Assembly (NCBI GenBank): GCA_963920525.1
Contig: OY986438.1
Location: 187,036,388-187,100,387 of the forward strand
DNA from: Dichetophora obliterata
Taxonomy: Eukaryota > Arthropoda > Insecta > Diptera > Sciomyzidae
Reading direction: 5' to 3'
DNA length: 64,000 nucleotides
Part shown: in pieces, positions 21,926-31,928 of the stretch
Layout: each line of letters begins with the position of its first letter
How positions within the stretch are numbered: position 1 is the first letter of the stretch
Translations under genes and position numbers: made by a program
Notes under the pieces: model-generated
The model's input: only the letters and a program-made list of their open reading frames with translations
The model's database searches: none
Told to the model about the DNA's origin: nothing

Positions 21926-24900
21926 ACTCGGCCAATCCTGCATTGCAGCCGTCCTCGGCATCGTCGTCGATGTCTATGTCATCTAGGTCTGGTGATGAAT
22001 AGCACCACGGCTTCAACTTATCTGATGCGAACACTGAAGAAAACTTTCGTTGCTTTAGTTGCAAACCAGGTACGTCCTCCACTAGATAACGGTCGTTGCC
22101 AAGGACCTTAGCTATCATATACGGTCCGCGGTACTTGGGTTCCAGTTTGCGGGACTCTCCTGAAGCAGGCGGCTCATTAGCGATAACCACCAGGTCATTT
22201 TCATCGTATGAAGTCGGTTTAGCATGTTTTTTATCGAATCGCTCCTTCCAGCGGCGGCGTTCTTCAGCGATATTTTGTGCAGCTTGTTGTCTTTTCTCAC
22301 CAATGTTTACTTCTGCAGTTTGGTCATCGATGTCTTCATGTATTGCATTCAGCAGACGGTTTTGGGTTATATCAAGTAGCTGAAAGTCAAAAATCAGCTC
22401 GTTTGGGCTGAATCCTGAGGTTGAATTTTTCTGCGAATTAATAGACCATTGAACATCTCTTAGTAGTAGATCCCAATTTCTTGAATCATTCGCCGAAGTA
22501 CGTAAGTGAGCAAGAATCGATTTGTTGGCGCGCTCTACTTGCCCGTTTGCTCTGGGTGTACGCACAGCAGTCTTTATGTGCTGTATACCATTGTGGTTGC
22601 AATATTCTTCAAAAGCGTTGGATGTGAACCCTGTTCCACGATCACTGATTATTATTTTTGGAAGGCCAAAATACGTTGTGATCTCATTAAGAACCTGTAT
22701 AACTGCAGTTGTCTTCGTGTTTCGTACCGGCTTCACAATCAGATATTTGCTGAAGGCATCTGAGATTGCTAAAACATATTGCATACCTCTTTTGCTGCGA
22801 ATGAAGGGTCCAAGATGGTCAATGTGGACCGTGCGGAAAGGAATGGGTTCTGCATCGTCGTAGTGAAGACGACCTTCAGGCATTCCTCCTTTTGCTTTCT
22901 GATAACAGCACTCAATACAAGCAGCAATATACTGCTTTGCATACTTGCGTATTTTCGGAAACCAGAAATACTTTTGTATGCGGTCAATAGTTTTGACAAG
23001 ACCATAATGGCCAACGACGTCATGGCAAGAGTGAACGACTCTCCATCGTGCAATATTTGGGACTACTAGCCTACGCCCATCCACAGTTTTTCGGAACAAT
23101 CGGTTTTGATGCATGCAGTACTCAGCTTTGTACTGATTAATGTGTTGTGATTTCTGCTCTCCATTAAGAACAGCAATGATGTGCTTCAAAGTTGAATCTT
23201 TCAGCTGCATAGTTAAAACCCAGTCGGAAGTATTCATTGTGATTTCCAACACGAATCCAGCGGGCTCTACATCTTGGGCAACTTCATTTGGAGAGCGGCT
23301 TAGCGCATCAACGTGCGCCATGCGACTTCCTTGTCTATGCACAAGCTCATAGTCATATTCGAGGATTTTCATGAACCATCGTGCTATCTTTGGAATAAGT
23401 TCATGGGTCGTGCGAGCTTTTGCGATAGCGGAACAATCTGTAACGAGACGAAAATTCTTACCCAATAAATAAATTCTGAATCGGTCAAGCGTCTCGACAA
23501 CAGCTAGAACTTCGAGCTCATATCCATGGTAGCGGCTCTCGGCATCGGTGCAGTGTCGGCTGTAATACATAACTGGCTGCCATAGTTTCCCATCTGTCGA
23601 TTGCAACAATACTCCTGCGAGTCCAATACTGCTGGCATCTGTGTTTACCTCGTGATGAGCATTGCGATCGTAGAGTGTCAGTACTGGTTTGTTGCATAAT
23701 GCGGCGATAAGTGTTTTAAACGCTTGCTCTTGCTGTTCATCCCAATTAAACTTGTCAACATTAGTCTTGAGCAGCAGCTGCGTTAATGGCTTTGAAATCA
23801 GCGCGTAGTTCCGAACGAACTTTCTGAAAAACCCAGTAAGCCCCAGGAATCGTCTAACTTCTGGAACGTTTGTTGGTGCCTTGAAATTCCGGATGGCGTT
23901 AATTTTACATTCACCAGGTGAGATCCCGTTCTCGTTGATAATGTGGCCCAGATGAGAGATTTCGGTGCTTAAAAATCTGCACTTGTCAAGGCGTAACGTG
24001 AGGTTACTTTCTCTTAAAATTTTTAGAAACTTTTCTAAACGTTGCAGGCCATCATTAACTGTCTTGCTGGGTATGATTACGTCATCCAAATAAGCTAGAA
24101 CTTCTCCGGGACCCATGTGTGCGACAAGTTTATTCATAACATTTTGAAAAACAGCTGGGGCATTTACAAGGCCAAATGGCATACGATTATATTCGTAATG
24201 CCCCTCTGTTGTTACGAATGCTGTATACTTTTTGGACTCCTCAGCAATAGCTATTTGATGGTATCCCATTCGAAGATCCAATGTAGTAAAATATCGGCTA
24301 CCCGCCAATTGGGCAAACTGCTCCTCTAGAATAGGCATTGGAAACGGTGTTTTGATTGTAACACTGTTAAGTTTCCTGTAGTCGACGCATAAGCGATGCT
24401 CGCCATTCTTTTTATCGACTAGCACGACAGGCGAAGCGTATGCAGAATCAGAAGAACGGATAATTTCGGAATCCAGCAGCTCTTTTATGATCTTATGAAC
24501 GATATCGCGTTTAGCAAACGGAATGCGATATGGCTTCATGTTAATTGGAGCGCAGCTCGTTAGTGCAATTTCCATTTGAGCAATATTGCAAGTACCCAAC
24601 TCACCAGCATTTTCAGCAAAACACGACCGGTTCTTAAGCAATACATCACTTAGTTTTGTTTGCTCCTCAAAAGTAAGATTTGGTGCTAATGTATTTGCGC
24701 TCTTCGCTCGCTCGATCCAACAATCTTCGCCTTCGATGACAACACGAGTTCCTTTTTGGCATAGAATGTCGCGTCCCAACAAAATATTCTCCACAAGGAA
24801 ATCATCATCTACAACAAGTAGCTCGCTCTCATGTGCATGATTATCAATGTTCAAATTAGCAATAAGTTTTTCAGTACATACAAACTTGCCTCCAGCGAAT

Positions 24901-26759
24901 CCTCCCAGAACAATGTTGCATGGTTTAAGTTGTCCAATCGATTTTGCAAAGGTTCTACGAATCAACGTACGAACGCTTCCTGGATCAACAAAGGCTTGTG
25001 TCGTATTATCATTGATCGAGATTTTCTTTACAATTACTGCGTCAGTGTCCAACGTTATATTATTGACATTCGGCTTCAGTTTATTTTCCGGACAATCTTG
25101 CATGGTATGTGAAGTACGCTGGCAGATACTGCATCGTTGCTTACGCTGTGGTTCAGGGCATTTAAGTGCGATGTGCCCAAACTTTTGGCAGTTGTAACAC
25201 TTAATCTGTCTTACTTCGCGAGAATTTTCAGCTACTTTAATTTTCTGCCCAGTATAAGACTGCAAGCTCCTTGATTTTGAATAAGTCGGTGTGGACTTGA
25301 CTTCGTTATAATTACAATAACTCATCAGATCTCGCAGCAAATTATTGCAAAGAGTATAGTCTTTGGAAATGTAGCGCCTCAGGTCCGCATCGTTAATACC
25401 AAGAACAATGTATTTTGCAATCGCATCTTCAGCCAGTCCTCCACGTGAACCAAGAGCTAGCATTTTATAATAATACTCACATGGCGTCTCATTTGTTTGT
25501 CGAGTACACTGTGCCATCTTTGTATGAACATCTGCAACGTTCTCCAAAAATGGGAAATCTGCAAGGAATTTTCTTACGAACTCCGGCCACGTTGAAAAAA
25601 CAACCTGCAGTGAGTCAACCCAATACTTTGCGGGTCCGCGCATTTTCTGTTGAATAGCAAAAATTAAGGTCTGGTCATCCCAGCTGTACATATCCCTCAA
25701 CATTTGGACTCGTTTTATAAATTGTTGTGGATTAAGCGAAATTTCTGATGATGGGTTAAAATCTGGTAGCAGCCCAACCACTTCTCGAACATTTCCAAAT
25801 GGATTGGTTATCGATGAACCCTGCGGCGTACTTGGTATGGTTGCATGTGCCATATAAGAATAATTGTTTTCTCTTGGCATATGTGGCTGCGAGTATGTTA
25901 CAGTCGAAGTGCGTCCTGTTTGAACATTATTTAGCGACTGCGCAGCACTATACGTATACATGCCGTTTAGATTTCGTCGCTGAGTTTCGTTTGCCTGAGA
26001 GTATGTTATGTATGTGTGTGGACTTACATACGAGTGCGAGAACATTCTTTGCTGCGTTGATGTTTGTGGCGTTGGCATCTGAATATCAGCTAGCGATTGC
26101 GTTGCGTTATACAAATGTATGCCGGTTAAATTTTGTTGCTCAGCTGCGTGTGGTCGAGAGTACGATATATATGTGTGAGGATTTACATTCGAGTGCGAAA
26201 GCATCCTCTGCGGCGTTGATGTCTGCAGCGTTGACATCTGAGTATCAGATAGCGACTGCGTTGCATTGCTTGTGTGTATAGTGTTCGTGTTTTGTCGTTC
26301 ATCTGCGAGTTGACGAGTATACATTGTACCTATGTAAGGTTGTGCGTGTGTTTCGGGTGTTGTTGATAGCTGTGACGTATAAGGATAGCGAGTGTTGTCA
26401 GGCAGTGAACCGTAGGTATGTGTGTGTGTGCTTTGAAAATCGTATGCGCCTGTAACGTTTGCAACTGTACATGCCGTTTGCATGTTTGATTGCGTTCGTG
26501 CTGTAGAAATTCCTGGAACTTTCGATTGATCTTGCTTTTCGTTTTGCTTCCGAAGCTGCATATGCGCAAGTACCTTTTCGATGCTATTGAGACGTTCTAG
26601 CAAAGACTCTTGCAACGATTTTTCGTTGTTGTTGTCGCTTTCATCGTAATGTGCTTCAAGCCTTTCAATAAGCACGTTCTTCTTACCCGTTGTCGCAAGC
26701 CCAGCATCTTTACATTTTCCACGAAGAACTTCTACACGTAATTTTCGTAAGTCATTCAT
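21921..26759 (-). CDS. gypsy Gag-Pol polyprotein, 1612 aa, uninterrupted
   Basis: One frame encodes capsid-type Gag and all Pol enzymes. In order: a SAP-like DNA-binding motif (residues ~5-38, LRVEVLRGKCKDAGL...KKNVLIERL); a Gln/Thr/Ser/Tyr-rich region with two full and one partial 53-residue repeats (161-~290); Gag; two zinc knuckles (CYNCQKFGHIALKC from 521 and a second CxxC just after); protease with VDPGS at ~591-595, a variant of the D-S/T-G site; RT with YLDD at 890-893; RNase H with NTDASS (Asp1041); and integrase with an HHCC finger (~1250-1300) and Asp1314, Asp1373, Glu1409 (35 residues between the last two). No frameshift separates Gag from Pol, so a stoichiometric ratio would need another mechanism. 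No env. The start is the first ATG after the LTR. Confidence 0.95.
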   Translation of the reverse strand: MNDLRKLRVEVLRGKCKDAGLATTGKKNVLIERLEAHYDESDNNNEKSLQESLLERLNSIEKVLAHMQLRKQNEKQDQSKVPGISTARTQSNMQTACTVANVTGAYDFQSTHTHTYGSLPDNTRYPYTSQLSTTPETHAQPYIGTMYTRQLADERQNTNTIHTSNATQSLSDTQMSTLQTSTPQRMLSHSNVNPHTYISYSRPHAAEQQNLTGIHLYNATQSLADIQMPTPQTSTQQRMFSHSYVSPHTYITYSQANETQRRNLNGMYTYSAAQSLNNVQTGRTSTVTYSQPHMPRENNYSYMAHATIPSTPQGSSITNPFGNVREVVGLLPDFNPSSEISLNPQQFIKRVQMLRDMYSWDDQTLIFAIQQKMRGPAKYWVDSLQVVFSTWPEFVRKFLADFPFLENVADVHTKMAQCTRQTNETPCEYYYKMLALGSRGGLAEDAIAKYIVLGINDADLRRYISKDYTLCNNLLRDLMSYCNYNEVKSTPTYSKSRSLQSYTGQKIKVAENSREVRQIKCYNCQKFGHIALKCPEPQRKQRCSICQRTSHTMQDCPENKLKPNVNNITLDTDAVIVKKISINDNTTQAFVDPGSVRTLIRRTFAKSIGQLKPCNIVLGGFAGGKFVCTEKLIANLNIDNHAHESELLVVDDDFLVENILLGRDILCQKGTRVVIEGEDCWIERAKSANTLAPNLTFEEQTKLSDVLLKNRSCFAENAGELGTCNIAQMEIALTSCAPINMKPYRIPFAKRDIVHKIIKELLDSEIIRSSDSAYASPVVLVDKKNGEHRLCVDYRKLNSVTIKTPFPMPILEEQFAQLAGSRYFTTLDLRMGYHQIAIAEESKKYTAFVTTEGHYEYNRMPFGLVNAPAVFQNVMNKLVAHMGPGEVLAYLDDVIIPSKTVNDGLQRLEKFLKILRESNLTLRLDKCRFLSTEISHLGHIINENGISPGECKINAIRNFKAPTNVPEVRRFLGLTGFFRKFVRNYALISKPLTQLLLKTNVDKFNWDEQQEQAFKTLIAALCNKPVLTLYDRNAHHEVNTDASSIGLAGVLLQSTDGKLWQPVMYYSRHCTDAESRYHGYELEVLAVVETLDRFRIYLLGKNFRLVTDCSAIAKARTTHELIPKIARWFMKILEYDYELVHRQGSRMAHVDALSRSPNEVAQDVEPAGFVLEITMNTSDWVLTMQLKDSTLKHIIAVLNGEQKSQHINQYKAEYCMHQNRLFRKTVDGRRLVVPNIARWRVVHSCHDVVGHYGLVKTIDRIQKYFWFPKIRKYAKQYIAACIECCYQKAKGGMPEGRLHYDDAEPIPFRTVHIDHLGPFIRSKRGMQYVLAISDAFSKYLIVKPVRNTKTTAVIQVLNEITTYFGLPKIIISDRGTGFTSNAFEEYCNHNGIQHIKTAVRTPRANGQVERANKSILAHLRTSANDSRNWDLLLRDVQWSINSQKNSTSGFSPNELIFDFQLLDITQNRLLNAIHEDIDDQTAEVNIGEKRQQAAQNIAEERRRWKERFDKKHAKPTSYDENDLVVIANEPPASGESRKLEPKYRGPYMIAKVLGNDRYLVEDVPGLQLKQRKFSSVFASDKLKPWCYSSPDLDDIDIDDDAEDGCNAGLAEL
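25890..26279 (-). repeat. 159-bp in-frame tandem repeats within gag
   Basis: On the coding strand, units start at 26279, 26120 and 25961, exactly 159 bp (53 codons) apart; the third is partial. Each unit carries a core like NATQSL...QTST.QRM.SHS and PHTYI.YS. They sit between the SAP-like motif and the capsid region. Confidence 0.9.
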
Positions 26760-26807
26760 TTTACAGCGCTTACCTGCTCACACTCACATTAATGCCACTT
26801 CTGAAAT

Positions 26808-27005
26808 TGTCAAGTATTTCAGTAAAGAAAATGAGCAGTTTATTTGTATTAAACAAAACTAATATACGATCAACAAAACAAGAACATTTCAAAGTCAATA
26901 AAATAAAATCAGAATTATATGATGCGCTGTTCGACGTCTTGCGCTGTTCGCTTCTCTCTCTCGACTGACTCGACACGACTGTCGCGCAGGGGTGCATAGT
27001 TTACA
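26808..27005 (-). repeat. 5' LTR of the gypsy element
   Basis: On the coding strand it begins TGTAAACTATGCACC and ends GAAATACTTGACA. Transcription should start inside it. The Gag-Pol ATG is only about 50 bp downstream. The first TGG that could start a tRNA primer-binding site is about 10 nt beyond the LTR, so the primer site is not obvious. Confidence 0.93.
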
Positions 27006-28071
27006 TACGTTAGTTTCTATCGTTTCCTCAAGGCAAAAATTGCTTGTAAGCAATGGGAGATTTTTTGTCGGCTAAATGTAGACACTGTAATGGCAAGAAT
27101 CTGTGTAGATCATTTTCTGCCTGAAGACTACGAAAGAAGGGTCCAAGTTCAAATGGGTAAGTACTTCTACATTTCCACGTAAATATTCTTTTAAAAAATG
27201 TTACGATAGGTTTTGGCAAAGCTATGCTCTTAAAGCCGGGCGCTGTCCCAACAGTTATGACCAAGGATGTGCAGCCAGCAAATGCAGAACGATGTCAGCG
27301 AATTTTAAAGCGCGAAAACAAAAAAATCGTAAGTGCTCTGCTTCAGGAGTCGTTGGTCATGGAGAAGTTTTTCCTGTAGAGGAAATAGAAAAACTAAACA
27401 GGGACGCTTCTATTTCTAACCGCTCTTCAGAGCAGTTACTTCAAGCGAAAATACGGCAGCTATATTCGCAAGTGTAAGTAAAATTTAACAATTTTAAGAA
27501 TTCAATATTTTTAATCTTTTTTGGAAATCCTCGCGTGATACATCTGCCACAAATTGCACAAAGACGTTCCGAATATAAGGCTGGAAGAAGAAGCGGCAGC
27601 ATCACTTAGTTAGGTAGATTATTTAAGCGAAGGCGGTTCGCCAAGCCAACGGAAGAGCTCATGGCGCATATGACTGCGTTGGAAAAAGTGTTCAACGACG
27701 TAAATGGCGACGGGCTGCTAATAAGCAAAAATTATTTGCAGACGCACATTACAAGTGCAGAGCATGTTATTTGTGACAACAAAATAAAAAAATGTTTTTC
27801 CGCGCACGAATGTTTTTTAAAATAAGATTATTAAATAAAGAAATTGTGAAAAATTCGATGCAGAGGAAAAGAAAATTGAACAAAACAGTTCAATAATAAA
27901 AACAAAGTGAACATCCAATTTTGTATTCTATTTATTTGCAGTTTTTCTTTTTACAGCGTTCTTTACATTTAGTTACTGCATGGAAATATAAACAAACAAA
28001 GTATTCAAACACTTTTTTCGCGAATTAAACTTATTAATTTTATAATTTTTTACTTTTATCCGAGTTTTCAC

Positions 28072-28091
28072 ATGTTTTGCATGCAAAACAT
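28072..28091. repeat. 20-bp perfect palindrome in the P-like right end
   Basis: ATGTTTTGCATGCAAAACAT is its own reverse complement and lies about 105 bp inside the right end of the P-like element, close to the internal inverted repeat. It could be a protein-binding site; this is inference. Confidence 0.8.
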
Positions 28092-28205
28092 ATGCAAATT
28101 GACAGTTTCATAGCATGCTTGTGACCGATGACGTTGCACGAAAAATTACTTTTTTCTCGCACTGCTCTTTGCGTGATCTTCTCTTATTGGTTCATGCACA
28201 AAACT

Positions 28206-30194
28206 CACAACAGAAGAGAATATAATTCTGTCGTTCGCGGACGGTGATGCTGTGAAGACATATGTCGGAAATTTTATGTGCAATGTTAAAAAACCATCTT
28301 TTTGGTTTGTAAATAGATTCATAATTCTTATGCATATATGTATTTTTTATTTTTTTATTTTATTAAGGTTTAATATAGTTCCTACATATTGCCTATTAAG
28401 ATTCCATGCAGTATTTCTTTTTTTCATATTATTTGTATTCATTAATTTTTTATACTTAATTTTTTGAGGTTTTGATTACAATTTTAATGATTCGTATATA
28501 TTAGGATTTAATAATATTAAAACAAAAAACCCAAAAAAAAATAATATTTGACTCCGAATCGCAATGTGATTTCTTTTCAGCAGAGAAGCTTTCTTATGAA
28601 GCAGAATGTGTAATTTGCTACTGCAGGCAAACTAATATAAGTTATTTACTTAGAAAAAAATGCTGAAGCAAACATGACAGAAAAAATAGTGAACAATACC
28701 AATAACTAAAAATAAAAAATAAACACATATTACAGTATGTGTGGAGGTATAAACATACAAACTCTAAATCTAGATAATTGTGACAACTATTTCGCTCAGT
28801 GTGCGCTATTCAGGAGCGCACCAAAACTAACAAGACAAAATAAAATGTGACTGTGTTAGAATGCCCTGCCCTGATTTAAAGCTTCTTTTATAAGTGAAGA
28901 CAAGATTGATAGAGATAATTTTAGAAGAGAGTTTTTAATGAGAGTGCGAGAGCAATAATTGTAGGACAAAGTTCTTACGCTTTTCTAGCGTGAAATATTT
29001 TGAATTTGGCTCTCTGAAATAAAATTATATGAAATGTAGGAAATCTGTTGCCAGCAATAATTGCTGTAAATTCCCGTGGATTTTTGTTAGAGTGTATGTG
29101 AACACCTGAAAGTGGGATACTTTTACGAATTAAGGATAATTGTTCTATTCAAAATTAATTCAAAGAAATATTTACGTGGCAAACATCTGTTAAAGTTTCC
29201 CAACACACTTACAAATAATTTTACTGCCACTCATGTCACTACTTTTCAAGTTTTCATTTTATTTCCAAGGTTACTTTTGATGTCCAACAGCTGCACGATG
29301 ACAAAAATTATTCAAGGCTTTGCATTGAACTGTATTCGACACTGTATAATTTACCTTGTGAACTTGTTTTAAAAATGTTTTATTGAAATCCTAATACGAA
29401 TAATGAAAACACCTTCTTTCTCTCTTTCTTTCATTTCTTGTAATCCTTCTCATTCTACTACTTCTCAAAGTAAAGTCCTTCCCAACTCATTGGAAAACCA
29501 CTTAATGCATGGACAGTGAAGGATGCAACATCGAATCACTTCCATCGATTTTTAATTTCGTTGTATTGCCTTCCTTTGCACTATGTTCCAATTCGGACCG
29601 GACAGAACCTGCAGCAATATATATGTTTTGCTGAATTTTGTCTTCGTCGTTGTTGATCCTTGTCTGGCTTTACGATTTTTTTGGAAGAAGCTTTTTTAGT
29701 TAAAATTTGTTTTTTCTTTCAGACATGATTGGCATGAAATATGAATGTGTTGACATTCAGCAAATATGTGCGCTTCAGTTGTATTAAATGATATATTTCA
29801 GTGTTGGTAAACACTTTGCATGGACAACATCATCTATTTCCTATAAATGTAGAAATGACAGAAATATTTCATGTTTTGCTTACTTTGCTTTATTCAAAAA
29901 TATGTGTGAATATTGTTAAAAGTCATACTCGTACATATAGAATATGATAGAAAATGGTTAAAACATTAGTTATGTCAAGATGTTATTTTTAGAGACATTT
30001 ATAACTCAAAATAAGCTGAAGATATCTTTGCACCGAATCTAATATTTGTTTAGTAAGGACAAAAATCTGCGGATTGGATGACCTTTGACCTTAAATTTTA
30101 GTGTAGTAAGATAATGTCTTAAAAAATATGAGTGTAGAAAGATTATGTTTTTAAGAAAACTATGCTTAACTATTAGGTACTGAAGAAAATTGAG
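28206..30194. other. noncoding AT-rich DNA, no feature recognised
   Basis: No recognisable gene or transposon end. The short frames (28252-28467, 29112-29372) are low-complexity hydrophobic translations of AT-rich DNA with no domain. Confidence 0.5.
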
Positions 30195-30520
30195 TAAGAT
30201 CTCCCAAAAAAAACCCAAACAACTTAAGAGAATAAGATTGAGCTTAAAAAAAAAGGATCTGCATAAACAAATGGATGTCGGTAGTGGAAAAAACCAGCCC
30301 CCTGGGGTTAAAGACCCAAAAATGGCCTAAAAATAGTACTTGACTTGATTACTCTAAAGCTCTTAAAATAATACATTTACGCACTATCTTGCACAAACAA
30401 ATTTATGCACAATAAACAGACAAGATTTTTTTCCAATTTTGACCTTGGAATAACCTTTCATGATGTTTTAAGCGATCAGTCAAAGTTTGTAGGTAATATT
30501 TTTTTAGCGAACCTTTTTGA
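30195..30520 (+). repeat. dispersed repeat, inverted partner of 36040-36355
   Basis: Blocks GATCTGCATAAA, GGTAGTGGAAAAAA, CCCCTGGGGTTAAAGACCC and TTGACCTTGGA occur here in the same order as on the minus strand of 36040-36355. The two copies could be the arms of a ~6.2-kb element or just two inverted insertions of one family. Confidence 0.75.
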
Positions 30521-30985
30521 ATTTTGGGAAGAAGATATTTCTAAACAATTATATTGTTTCATATTCATCATAAGACAGCACTAAATCGTGTTACAACTAA
30601 TAAATTTTCATCCCAAGTAGTTTCATCTATCATCAAAAAATGTATAGAAATGTATAGATGTGTATAAATGAATGGATCTATCATTACATTCTCATTTAAA
30701 ATAGTGTTGAAGAAAAATAAGTGTTGATACCCAGTAGTTCCAGTCTTGAAGAAATCTCAAATGAATCATGTACGATTTTTCTTGATCCTTAACGAAACAT
30801 GCTGATTTGGCCATACATTTCATAGAGGAAAATTTCATATAAATGTTCCAAATTCGTGCAAGACGCAATGAAAAAATGTCGGGATTTATCATGCACGAAA
30901 CCAATATCAAAGTATTGAGGAAGTTTCGTTAGTGAAAAGTAGACAGGAATATAAAGAAAATTCATGAAGGAATTAAAATCGAAAC

Positions 30986-31335
30986 GTGCTTCTGGACCGA
31001 ATTCAACGTCGTGCGATATATTTGATAGGGAATACAAATATTTCATCCTCTCTCAACTCTAATGGAAATCGACATAATATTGGTTTCGTAATGGCTTGGC
31101 GTCACCACACCGTATGTTTCCAGGTCCACTCAAGCAGCTGTTCAAGCCCATTCCTTTACCATTGCCTTGATGCCACACATAACCTCACGTTGTAGTGATA
31201 ATTCGTTCTTTCGTCGTACGGTAAAGTTGTGGAATCGTCTCCCTGCGAGCGTGTTTCCCGTCAGTTTTGAGCCGTACAAACTTAAAACAAATCTTCACCG
31301 AAACTACTCCATCTTTTCAAACTCTTACTAACTAT
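30986..31335 (+). pseudogene. LINE reverse transcriptase C-terminal fragment
   Basis: The plus strand reads LDRIQRRAIYLIGNTNISSS and, after frame breaks, FRRTVKLWNRLPASVFPVSF then KLKTNLHRNYS. This is the thumb/C-terminal tail of Jockey/CR1-type LINE reverse transcriptases (LDRIQ-RA, W-N-LP-VFP). It has no upstream palm motifs, so it is a truncated copy. It belongs to a different family from the LINE just downstream. Confidence 0.75.
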
Positions 31336-31514
31336 CACCCATCTTCCAAATCAACACGATGCTCATACATTTATAAGAAACATCACCTGAGCTTTCACTC
31401 TATAAAACAGAAAAAATTACACCAAATTGTCAAAATCAAACGAATGCGATAGCAATGGCAACGACACCTAAACAGTGGTGTCAATGAATATATAAATACT
31501 ATCGAAAACCATCG

Positions 31515-31859
31515 ATGGTCAGTCCAAAACTATCGATAGTCACGATAGTCGGTGATATAAACTTAAACATTCTTGATAGCTCTTCGTATATTGACAGATA
31601 TCTTTGCTTACTTGCTTCTAATGGTTTAGAATCCTGCATCAATGAGCCAACGCGCATAACACCTGTATCCAAAACTTGTATTGATCATATTTTTGTGCGT
31701 CTTCAAAATTCCAATAATTTGTCTCTTCAAAGTTCTGTCATTAACCTAGAGATTTCTGACCATTGTATGACGTGTCTAAGTTTTGGAAATGTGTTTCTTC
31801 AAAATGATTGCGTAACTAACCCGCCTGTCGAACATTCAAAGACTGATTTTAATAAGTAA
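31515..31859 (+). pseudogene. LINE endonuclease (EEP) C-terminal part
   Basis: AP-type endonucleases nick the target DNA to prime reverse transcription. The frame has GDINLNIL near its start, then FVRLQNS and ISDHCMTCL, matching the GDFN and SDH motifs of the exonuclease-endonuclease-phosphatase fold. The N-terminal catalytic Asn and Glu are missing because the element is truncated. A stop at 31857-31859 separates it from the RT part. The first few residues before GDIN are flank. Confidence 0.78.
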
Positions 31860-31928
31860 AATAATTCCCTATGCTTTGAAAATTGGGATCATGTTTATAA
31901 TGAATGTGATCCTTCTAAAGCCTACAAT

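Larger units (their letters stand above)
21728..27005 (-). mobile_element. complete Ty3/gypsy LTR retrotransposon, 5278 bp
   Basis: Two 198-bp LTRs (21728-21925 and 26808-27005) bound one long minus-strand Gag-Pol frame. The element runs TG...CA on the coding strand, and the 4 bp TACG lie outside both ends (21724-21727, 27006-27009). By eye the LTRs are identical, which implies a young insertion. There is no envelope frame. It lies in the THAP exon of a P-like element, in opposite orientation to it. I cannot assign a named family; the pol order (protease, RT, RNase H, integrase) is that of Ty3/gypsy. Confidence 0.96.
21653..27825 (+). pseudogene. P-element-like transposase with THAP domain, broken and split by gypsy
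   Basis: P transposases bind the element ends through an N-terminal C2CH THAP zinc domain. The first part starts at the ATG at 21653 and has KCAVATCINCNSKK. After the gypsy insertion it resumes at 27006 with SFYRF, CKQWEIFCRLN and RICVDHFLPEDY, ending at 27156. A 53-bp GT-AG intron (27157-27209) joins to LLKPGAVPT. Frame breaks: one base short in the A-run at 21710-21719, and a shift near 27340-27370 before EEIEKLNRDASIS and LLQAKIRQLYSQV. The last part (27535-27825) keeps a P-type C terminus (KPTEELMAHMTALEKVFNDV, NGDGLLISKNYL), with one in-frame stop near 27605. The catalytic middle is deleted. A THAP9-like host relic is less likely because of the ends and target duplication. Confidence 0.82.
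21488..28196 (+). mobile_element. P-superfamily element, deletion derivative, carrying a gypsy insertion
   Basis: Both ends begin CATGAACCAA read inward and stay similar for ~35 bp (AAGATCATGCAAAGA left, GAAGATCACGCAAAGAG right). The 9 bp CACAAAACT directly flank both sides (21479-21487, 28197-28205). A second inverted pair, ACGTCATCGGTTACAA (21561) and ACGTCATCGGTCACAA (minus strand near 28134), sits 60-75 bp inside, as in P elements. Inside are a THAP exon and a P-transposase C terminus on the plus strand. Without the gypsy insertion the element is about 1.43 kb, half of a full P element, so the middle is deleted. Confidence 0.85.

Noticed and set aside
22096..25657. Several plus-strand frames opposite the gypsy coding region
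   Set aside because: Antisense shadows of Gag-Pol with no domain of their own.
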